A stretch of 64,000 nt of DNA. Source: Macrotrachela quadricornifera (lineage: Eukaryota > Rotifera > Eurotatoria > Philodinida > Philodinidae). The DNA is taken from NCBI GenBank assembly GCA_022393335.1, contig JAJEKB010020795.1, positions 523,411 to 587,410 on the forward strand. Reading direction: 5' to 3'. Under the pieces are notes generated by a model that searched no databases, was not told where the DNA came from, and was given only the letters and a program-made list of their open reading frames with translations. The position numbers were made by a program, and so were the translations under genes. Positions 41,399 to 50,714 of the stretch are shown here, one piece after another (position 1 is the first letter of the stretch; each line of letters starts with the position of its first letter).

Positions 41399-44354
41399 AT
41401 GTCCAACGAAAAGATTTATACTATATCAGATCTTCATGTTGATTATGAGAAGAATATGACATGGGTCGAACAATTATCTAATGAGAAATATTTAAATGAC
41501 ACTATCATTATTGCAGGTAAATTACATGAAAAAACTCGCCAAAAGAATTGAATGATACTCATTAATTTTAGGTGACGTCACGCACGTTTTATCAAAATTA
41601 AGGCAAACATTGAAATTATTCAAATCAAAATTTAAAGATGTTTATTTTTGTCCAGGTAATCATGAGTTATGGACAAAATCGCAACAAGAAGATGAAGAGT
41701 TACAAATTGATGATTCCATCGAAAAATTTCACTATGTAAGAAATAACAAGATGCCAAAATGAGCAAAAGACGAGATAAATGACTTGTGCTTTTTCTAGTC
41801 ATGTCGACTCGTCAGAACGGGTGATAGGGACACCCATCCGAAAATGATTTAAAATTGAAAAAGTAAAAATGTCAAGGACGGTACATATAGCGAGTTGTAG
41901 CCTTATATAGTGGACGAGTCTACGCTATTCTAAATAGAAATATATAAGGATGAATGTTATATTCGAACATGCATACAATCTATTACTTACCCATTGTTTA
42001 GCCCATTGAGTTACATGATCAAAAGATCAATTTCTACATGTTTATTATCATTCTAATCCTAAAATGCTATTTTACAAAGTTCTACTCAAAGTTCGTTTGT
42101 TTCATATTCTCATATGAATAAAATATTATCTTTTAGAGAATACGAGACCATTTAAACAAAATAAATTTTAAAAATTTTTTGTATTTTTTGGAGTAATATT
42201 TTTTAATTATTATCAACTAAGAGTAATTACAGTAAAACCTCTATTAGTGAACGCTTTTTTCCGGTCCCGAAGGTGTTCATTATAGAGAGATTTTATTGTC
42301 TTCTTAGATTTTCAACCTATTGAAAATGCAAAATATGATAAGAAATATCAAGACAGAGATGTACAAAGTAGAATGATATGAATCTGGTAGAACGAAAATA
42401 ACGCTGAAAGTAAGGGCTATCAAATGAAAAAAATATCGAAAGTGCTGTTAGTGCAGCTTCAGCGCACTTTTTCAGCGTCATTACACGAATAATCTGCAAC
42501 AACATCCTTACCTAGCTCTTATACATGAGTAGTATGTAGTGAAGCTGCATTAATAGCTCTTTCGATATTTTTTACTCTCGGCGTTTTTTCCTTCTACCAA
42601 ATTCATAAATATCACAAAGAAAGTACAATGTCTGTCGTTGATATGGCTATTGAATATGACACATTCTCTTATTGTGGTTCTAGCTAGACAGAAAGTATCA
42701 ATAATATCGATGACAATCGACATCATTTTGATATAAAATAAATAAATGTCATTCATCTCTTTAAACATACTATACCAGCTCATGTTTATTTATCATCAAT
42801 CTGCGATGGTTTCAGTACAAGACAGACACTAAAATGATTGTTATTCTACTCTCTAGTCCATATTCTGAATAAAATTACATAGATGTTGAGAAGATATTTT
42901 TCTTTACGTTCTACTTCTTTCACTTTCCATTATTGATCAGTTTAAACGAATTAGTGGGACAACTTAGTTCAAAGAAAGTGGATGAGTTGTTTAAAGTTTT
43001 ACAGACTAGTCTGAACTAGGACGGACGACACAATCTATAAAAAAAAGAACTAGTCATGACTACTATCAAAGATGTTTCAGATTAGTTAAAGTTGTTTGAC
43101 ATCGAATCATTTCTGATTGTCCAGTGGATGAATGAGAGTCAATTTGTAATTAAGACTGTATAAACTGATGGTAGTCTATCTCAGTGTCCTAGTCTGCTGC
43201 CAGGATACCCATCAGGTTTCGAATACTGTAGGGCTGGATGTTCAAATCCACCTTTCACCTTCTTTTTTTAATCTTACGACTAGTCTGAAGAGGATCAACG
43301 AAAAAAATATACTAGACATGACTGGATTCAAGGACATACTGGACTAGTCTAGACGTGTTTCAAGAACATTTCTCCGAAAGGTGACTAGTCGTGATGTATG
43401 TGCAAGACGTTTCAGACTATACTTGACGGGTGTTGCGAACATTTCGGACTAATTATGTTGGCCGTCTTCCTTTAGTTTTTGCTTACTTGAGTAGATATTT
43501 TTCGATTAATTTTTCTTGTTCAGATCATGAAAATGTGTGAAGATATGGGTGTACGTACCAAACCTGGTATTACTGCTACAAATACTTATATCGTTCCCTT
43601 ATATGGATGGTAACTAACTGTTATGATGCTCTAAATTTTGTATGAGTAGTTTTGGTATTATCTAGGTATGATGATAGTTTACATATATCATCTCCAGGTT
43701 TTGAAAGTGACTTACAAATATGGACTGATTATTATCGATGTCAATGGAGCGAGGTGAGTGGAATTTAAGCTTATTTTCAAATCGATTTTCTTTTAATAAA
43801 AAAAAAGGAAATTTCCCAGAGTGAAGCTGCAAAATATTTTGTTCAATTAAATGAACCAAATTTAATCAATGTAATTGAAAATAAAAATAACTCAAGAATA
43901 GTCACATTTTCACATTTTTTAACTAGCAAGTATGACAAAAAATACTAAATTGTAAGTAATTCATTTTGAAGAATATAGAAAATTGATGCAAGCATATCGA
44001 AATGAAATAAATGTTCGTCAAGAAAAATGGCGACAAAATAAAAGTGCTGAACAAACAACAAAAAGTGAAGCATTAAAAGCGAATTTTTCGCTAGTCGCTG
44101 GTACAGAACTATTAGGTGAACAATTGAAACGAATTCAACCACAAATACATATATTTGGTGAGTAATATTTAAGACATGTTTTAATTCTCCGATGGAACTT
44201 GATGTCTGTTATAGGACATAGTCATCGTAAAATGGTGTTGGATATTGGTGATGGTATTACATATATCAATAATCCACTTGGCTATGTATCAGAAAGAGAA
44301 AGTGGTTTGATTGAACCACCATACGAACTTTATGAAATAAATTTCACTGAATAA
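41399..44354 (+). CDS. Calcineurin-like metallophosphoesterase, seven exons
   Basis: The exons 41399-41516, 41572-41735, 43524-43609, 43666-43753, 43820-43929, 43979-44157 and 44215-44354 join in frame to about 294 residues ending EINFTE. The metal-binding motifs come in family order: SDLHVD (D-x-H, about residue 10), GDV (about 40), GNHELW (about 70), FSHF and GHSHRK near the C-terminus. This is a binuclear-metal phosphoesterase of the Ser/Thr phosphatase-like fold. The substrate is not predictable; phosphodiesters are common for the small single-domain members. There is no signal peptide, so it is probably cytosolic. All introns are 46-57 nt except the second (1.8 kb, 41736-43523), which holds a short palindromic element. 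The fifth exon must use GTATGA at 43930; the stronger GTAAGT at 43952 would include a stop. Confidence 0.85.
42231..42299. mobile_element. Tiny palindromic MITE in the metallophosphoesterase intron
   Basis: CAGTAAAACCTCTATTAGTG faces an inverted CAATAAAATCTCTCTATAAT copy, with GAAC at the inner ends, across a 17-bp centre. CAGTRAAACCTCTAT-type ends are typical of pogo/Tigger-related MITEs. No TA duplication is clear. Confidence 0.5.
42300..43520 (+). other. Rest of the long intron, ACTAGTC-rich
   Basis: ACTAGTC or its near variants recur about ten times between 42995 and 43450 (for example GACTAGTCTGAACTAGGACG), often next to CATGACT. Minus frames at 42317-42783 have no motif. I see no gene. 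Confidence 0.45.
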
Positions 44355-44805
44355 ATAATTTGATTATCGTCCAATTGCATGAAAATATTGTTGAAAGTCT
44401 TTTTGTTAATATTATTATTTGAAAAGGAAACTTTTCAATCGATAATGATTTATTGGTAAATCAAAAAAAAGGAGAATGCTTGAAAATCATATACTGTCTA
44501 TTTTTCTCCTATCCGTTTTGTATTTTCCAAAGGAACGATCTATAAATCTATCTGACATTTACATCACTCTCATTCAGCATCGTATATAATAGTCAATCCT
44601 GTCCAAAGTTAGTTAGTCTTTTCTGATTTTCTTATAGAGAAATTCTGCCAATACGATGAAAATAAAGTTGTTCGTGAATGCTTTCTGAACGCGCACAACA
44701 GTATCATTATAAACAGGGAGAATATATCGAAATAAATGAACAAATATTTTTTATTTATTTATCAGAAATAAATATTTACAAATTCATTTTTACAATTACA
44801 ACACT
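44355..44805. other. Noncoding spacer
   Basis: 3' flank of the phosphoesterase gene. Nothing recognised. Confidence 0.5.
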
Positions 44806-45453
44806 TACGAGGAAACATCCCCAGATGTCCTCTTCTAATTTCAATGAATTTTTGTCTATCGATACTCCATGATGCCCTAGTTAAAGTCCTAAAAGGGTTC
44901 GGGTTGCTATTGAGATATAGCGAAATTACAGAATCCCCAATATGTGTATTTTCAAAAAATCTCTGTGGGAGACCCCAGCTATGAAAAAATCGTACTTTTG
45001 AATTTTGCTCTGAAACTTCGCGCATACAGAAGTCTGAACTAGACTAGCTTATATAGAAAAATTTTAGAAGTTTTGGACAAAGTCTCGCCGAGGTACGAAG
45101 CTTTCAAAAAATGCATGTTACATACACTATCTATAGAGGAGGACTTAAAATTTGAAAGTTTTATATCTCGACGAGACTTTCTTCAAAACTTTTAAATTTT
45201 CCTATATAAGCTCGACTAGTTCAGATTTCTGTATGCGCGGAGTTTTAGAGCAAAATTCAAAAATACGATTTTTTCGTACATGGGGTTCTCCATAGGCATC
45301 TTTTGAAAATACACATATTGCGGATTCGGTAATTTCGCTATATCTCAATAGCAATTCATACCCTTTTAGAATTTTGACTAGGGCATCATGGAGTATCTAT
45401 AGACAAAAAATTCATTAAAATCGAAGGATAACATTTGGGGATGTTCCCTCGTC
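44806..45453. mobile_element. Long foldback element, arms about 300 bp
   Basis: The left arm 44806-45110 is matched inverted by 45133-45453. Examples are ACGAGGAAACATCCCC against GGGGATGTTCCCTCGT at the ends, and GATGCCCTAGTTAAAGTCCT against an inverted partner near 45370-45390. The spacer is only about 20 bp, so a transcript would fold into a nearly continuous 300-bp duplex. Identity by eye is about 85 percent. No coding capacity. Confidence 0.75.
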
Positions 45454-46102
45454 TGCGTTCACTACGAGATATCTTCATTTTTAATTCGAGATCAACATCC
45501 GCATCCATAATTTTTTTATTGTTCGAAGGACATTTGTATACCCTAAGTTTGGATCTTCTCGATTGTTCTAGGAGATTTCAGAAAAAACCGCAAAAACTTT
45601 CTTGCCAACCCAATACTTTTTAATAAAAAAATGTTAATAAATTACTTTGACCTTTTGTAATACATTGGCCACAATAATCATGCCTTTATCAATTAATGAT
45701 TTCCATCGCAATCACAATGTTATATTTAAGTGAAAGAAAGAATGTAATATCATACATCTGTGAAAATACATTTAGATAGCAACGATATTTATCAAGGTTA
45801 AAAAGAAATAAGTAACACATGAAGAAAAATATCATAACATAACAAATGTCTGTAAGAGTTGTCTCTTTTGAATAACTTTAATAGTTTTTTTAACTTCTTT
45901 AAACATCATACATTCTTGCTAAAAGCAGTAGAGTGTAGCCCATTCAATCTTTAGAGAACCGACACTTTACACTATATCTATTTCAACGAAATATTTTTTG
46001 TAATTGAATACAAAAACCAGCAACAGAGAAGATATATCTTTCTGTTAAATTATTCTAATAGTTTCGAAACAATGATAAAAGTTTTAAAAGAAAAGTTCAT
46101 GT
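45454..46102. other. Noncoding spacer
   Basis: No gene or repeat recognised between the foldback element and the 3' end of the F-box gene. Confidence 0.5.
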
Positions 46103-47801
46103 TTAATGCTTGCCAATCCAAATAAATATTTTTGTTTTATACCAACAATCCAGTTCATATCTTGGTGGATCATAACGATTACAACGTTCATCATTCCTAT
46201 CAACAATAATATTTCGTTTTGATATTTTATCTAAAAATTGTAAAAAATTTTCTTGAGAATTATTTTCACTATAAATTGTTATATGAGCAATAGATAAATT
46301 TGTTAAATGATTTAAAATAAATAATAAATATTTTTCATTTTTAATTGTACATTGTAAATATTCAAGATTAGAAAATATTTCACAAAATTTTTTTAATTTA
46401 ATATAATCATTAATTAATGAACCAAAATGATGTTTTTGATATAATTTTTTAATCATTTTATTTAAATATTTACATAATTCATCATCTTGAAAAATTGTTT
46501 CTATACTATATCCATTAATAGTTATTGATGATATTTTTGGCGATTGTTTAAGAATTTCTACTAATAATGATGTTTTTATATTAGTAATATATGGAATATC
46601 AATAGATTTCAGATTATACAAATTAATAATCATTTTTAAGTTTTCAACATCGTTTTCTGTTAAATCTGATTGACGTAATATTAATGATGTAACACTAGAA
46701 AAGTAATATTGACAATTTTCTATCATTAATTCATAATTTATTGATAAATCTGTTACATTAATAAATGTATTATTCTTATTATTTATTAAAGTATTACAAG
46801 TTCTAATATTTTCTGCTCGTATTTCATAGATATCTGATATATAAGGTATTGTATAAATTAGTACTAATTCATAATCTTTGATATATTCTGTATACCAATG
46901 ATGTTCAATTTGCCAAAAATCCGTTTGAAATTGTTTAAATTTCTCAATAAATTCATCTTCATAATAAGGATGAACAACATAACTAAATTTAAATTTGAAT
47001 ACATTTAATTTTGGTAATGAAATTTTTATTAAATTTTGCCATCGATAAGCATCAATTATATCATCATTATCATCAGTAGATATTGTTAAACTTTTTAAAT
47101 TTGTTATTTGTTTTAGAAATATTTCAAAACTATCGAATTTATCATTATATTTATCAATTATTAAAGTATTTAAATGAAGAATATATTGTTCATTAAAACA
47201 TGTATTAATATTATCTAAATCAGATGGTATAACATGTTGAATGTGTAAATATTTTAATGTAGATATAGATTTTAATAATATATATAATTGAATTAAAGGA
47301 CATTCAGAAATTTTTAATTTATTAATTGATGATATTCTAATAATAGACCATACAGATGAATCTAAATGTGATACTGATAATATTTGTAAATTAGGAAATA
47401 AAAGATTAGTTATTTTTATTTTAGAATAACGATTTTGTTTAATTCGATGTATAAATTGCCATAGAGATGTTGATGAAAATATAGCTTCAAGTTTTCGAAG
47501 ATGAAGAAATTCATCAAGTGAAAATAATGATAAAAAAAATATTATTTTGAATATAATCGTATTCATCGGATAGATATAATGAATAAATTTGATTTTTTAT
47601 TTCAGAATTTAATATCATTTGTGTACACATATAATCAAATATTGATTTATTAACATTTTTAAAATAAAAATATAATGGAATATGACGAATAAGATAGTTA
47701 ATACGAGAATTTAATTGATTAAATGAATAAAATATTTTACATGCATTTAAATATTCAAATAATTCAATTAATATTTCATTCGGTAAAAATTCAAATTTCA
47801 T
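46103..47801 (-). CDS. F-box protein with leucine-rich-like repeats, frame broken at a T8 run
   Basis: The product starts MKFEFLPNEILIELFEYLNA (47801; an ATG five codons upstream at 47816 is also possible). The first 45 residues are an F-box, which would bind Skp1 in an SCF ubiquitin ligase. Repeats with LRR-like spacing follow (FPNLQILSVSHL, INKLKISECPLIQL, ITNLKSLTIST), the presumed substrate-binding part, ending WYKTKIFIWIGKH. The first frame ends at 47514; the second is open from 47566 to 46103. The two meet at a run of eight T (47532-47539). Seven T would make one continuous 560-residue protein. This may be an assembly error or a true frameshift. No introns. Many-copy F-box/LRR genes are known in rotifers, but this copy's target is unknown. 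Confidence 0.7.
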
Positions 47802-47816
47802 AATAAGAAAATTCAA

Positions 47817-48546
47817 AATAATATATTATAAGAAATTATACTGAAAAACATTTTACCATTAGTCTTATTATAAATGGTTGATATAAAAGAAATAATTTTG
47901 TTGTGCAATAATAGCTGATAAGAATGATTTATTATGTATTTACTTTGGTTTTTAATGTTATGGATGCACTCTAGGAAGATAAGAGAGTAAGAATATTTAC
48001 GGTTAATAAAAAAAATATTTTTTGATAAAATCTATTCCATTATAATAATTACTATACTGATTTTTTTTTCTCTTTTACTATCACATAGCAAATTTTCATC
48101 AAATATGGAAATCAACGAGGTACAAGAGGTGATCAGTCTTGCGTGAACCGATCCACTAAGACTGACGGTTTGCCATTTTTCATCATTGATTATCGATGGG
48201 AGACAATGACATGTTATATGTCTCATAACTGTTAAATGACTAAAGCAAAGATTGGACACGAGATATGCTTGTGCAAATTGTAATGTTGCATTATAGCTTT
48301 TGAAAGTTTAATCGCTATATATTTTTCAAAAAAACTATCTCATCCTGAAAGGGATAATTACATGTACATTCAAAATATCATTTGAAGATCTATAAAAAAC
48401 CATAAATGAAACAATAATATTAATTTCATAGATCATTCTTAAATGTAAAATTCAATAAAATAATTACGATGGCAAAAAAAACAATAAAATTCAACAATTA
48501 TTCGATGACTTTCATATCAAATGATGTCTATAGTTTTATTTTAAAA
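47817..48546. other. Noncoding spacer
   Basis: A 75-residue minus frame (48032-48259) has no motif. No repeat was recognised. Confidence 0.5.
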
Positions 48547-49025
48547 CTATGGCTTATTATTGTGAAACCAAGGTAAACATGAACAAAATCGTTCCCATAA
48601 ACTACAATAAAAATATTTCATAGAAACGATTGATAAGTAAAAGAAAATGAATTAATTACTTGGATGAATTCGAAACATTTGAAGGTAATTGTGCATTAGA
48701 CGAACATGATTGCTATAGAAATATTTACAAGTTAATAAAAATTATCTATTTCAATTATACCTCATGAGTATCTAATTCATTCGATAAATATGTTTTATTA
48801 CAATGTTTACATTGAATAGAAAGAGTTGGTCTAATGCAAAAAATGGATAAAAATACTATGTTATATATTGAAAAATAAAACTCAGTTCATATACTCAGAT
48901 ATAACAGGAGAACTTGGTCGATCTAATTTCTTTAATATAAAATATAAGTGAATGTAACAAATGCTTTTGTACATACCTTTGGTTTTTGCACTGGATTTCG
49001 TTGATATGAATCTTGAAGTATTGTT
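48547..49025 (-). CDS. 3' exons of a zinc-finger protein with cysteine-rich tail
   Basis: Five minus-strand mini-exons join with consistent phases: 49025-48977, 48922-48895, 48830-48761, 48712-48660 and 48601-48547. They encode a Ser/Thr/Lys-rich linker (STKSSAKTKDRPSSPVISE), then a C-x2-C...H zinc finger (IQCKHCNKTYLSNELDTHE), then QSCSSNAQLPSNVSNSSN, and end LWERFCSCLPWFHNNKP. The tail's FCSC could be palmitoylated. No single exon is long enough to stand out, but five coherent splice junctions make chance unlikely. The 5' exons were not found; they should lie above 49025, where a plus-strand exon set begins. The function is unknown. The finger resembles the TRAF/zf-C2HC type. Confidence 0.5.
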
Positions 49026-49086
49026 CTGTATGAAAGTAGATTTAGATATTATTATATTAGAAAAATACTATACGAATACTTCTTAG

Positions 49087-49319
49087 GTGAAATGATAGAA
49101 GCAGACCCTGATGAATATGATACCTTGAAAAGAAAATGCCATAATATGAAATTAATAGCGTAAGTTAGACTTTTTCGCTTACTTTAGAATTGTCCAAATT
49201 TTGTTTGTAATTATTATCGTGTTGAATGACATTTATCTGACTAGATTAAAAAAATATTATTATGTTTTATTAATCATTATAGTATTGACAATGAAAATAT
49301 AACTAATAGTTTTATATAA
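49087..49319 (+). CDS. Two small exons of an unrecognised protein
   Basis: An acceptor at 49086 leads to the frame EMIEADPDEYDTLKRKCHNM...KLIA. A GTAAGT donor at 49160 and an acceptor at 49282 join it in phase to IDNENITNSFI and a stop at 49317-49319. The acidic/basic composition looks coding. The only ATG in the exon (49092) would give a 34-residue peptide, so an upstream exon is likely missing. A further plus-strand acceptor near 49448 opens ASHDPHEKNYS and a stop. I do not recognise the family. Confidence 0.3.
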
Positions 49320-49329
49320 AATATCATGA

Positions 49330-49876
49330 AGAGGTAAATTCAATGAACATTATTTGTTTGCTTCAATTTTCTGTATCTTATACAAAATACTATTTCTTTT
49401 GTATAACAATCATTGACATAAATCGACTCCTTTTTTTTGTTCTACTTAGGCCTCTCACGATCCACATGAAAAGAACTATTCCTGAAGTATCTGTTGTGAT
49501 TTGTGATAAGACATTATGCTAAGACTGTTGGTCATGACAGAATGTAAAATGATTCTTACACAAAATATTTTTCTTGATAAAAAATAAGCTCGATGTTTAG
49601 AATAATATCAGTTGTTATTAATAATTAATTCAGTTCATCTATACATATAATGAAGAAAGTTTGTCTGTCTGTCCATTTTTTGGGCATTTGAACGCCGCAC
49701 GAACTAGCGGTGCCAAACTTTTCATGGCATACTCCTAGGTCTCGAAGAAGATCGAGAGAAGTTTAGGCTGAAATTTCACATACGTTATGATACGTTGCAA
49801 TTTTTCCGGATTTTTTAAAAACTTCGAAGTATTTGCTGCTATTCTTAGAATATTCAGCTCTTAGTGTCACTTTTGC
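49330..49876. other. Noncoding stretch, probable interspersed repeat at 49630-49850
   Basis: The block with TTTGTCTGTCTGTCCATTTT and GAACGCCGCACGAACTAGCG is more GC-rich than its surroundings and looks like the end of an interspersed repeat. It abuts the 3' end of the kinase gene, where a donor GTAAGC has no exon to splice to, so it may have truncated that gene. Confidence 0.35.
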
Positions 49877-50714
49877 TTACTCAAGATGAATATCTGAAAA
49901 TTTTCTCTTGATCTCTTCCATAGTATCTCGCATTTCGGGTGTCATGTACAAGCAATGTTCAATTATATTCCATATTTGATCTTTACAACCATTTGGTTTT
50001 TTCAGTGTTTCACCATTTAATCTTCTTTGTCGAATATCATCATCACTTGTATGAGATCCATAAGGAATTTCTCCTTGTGAACAAGCTTCCCACATTAAAA
50101 CACCAAATGAATAAACGTCAGATGCTTTAGAATAATCTGATTGATTTTTACTTATAAGAATTTCATATGCACAATATCGTATCGAACTAATTTGTCGTTT
50201 ATGATCAATATAGGAAAAATCTTTTGTACGTGTCATACTAAAATTAGTTAATTTAACTAAGTTTTCTGATGGTTTCGTTGAATTCATTTGAAAAACAAGA
50301 ACATTTGAACACCGTAAATCCCCATGTATAACATCTTGATTAGCTATATAAATCATAGCATCAAGAATTTGTGAGAAAATTTCAATGAAAACTTCAGATG
50401 ATGGTTGAAAACGTTTACTTTGTAATAATGTCTGAAGATTACCATAAGCAGCACGTTCTTGTAATAACATAGGTAATCGATCGATATTTTCAACAAAACC
50501 AAAAGTATGTATAATATGACGTTGAGAATTGAATTTTAAATACCATGAAGCTTCACGGTCAGCTGTTTCTTCATTCATTATCATTAGAATAATTGGTCGT
50601 TCTTTTATTCCTATCCAATCAGCTTCGTAAAATTTACCATAATGACCATTAAGTGAATTTTTCTTTTTAACATTAACATCTAATTTATACTTAGAATTTT
50701 CTAATAATACTGAT
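49877..50714 (-). CDS. Exon 4 of the tandem kinase gene: domain D (pseudokinase)
   Basis: It begins ESVLLENSKYKLDVNVKKK. The beta-3 strand is IILMIMN (neither Lys nor Glu), the loop is HGDLRCSN, DFG is replaced by TNFSM and CAYEIL stands for APE. It ends SDIHLE and then TAA at 49877, or the donor GTAAGC at 49880. Confidence 0.75.

Noticed and set aside
43190..43262. tRNA-like B-box (GTTCAAATCC)
   Set aside because: The arms around it do not pair as a T-stem and no A-box fits upstream, so no tRNA is supported.
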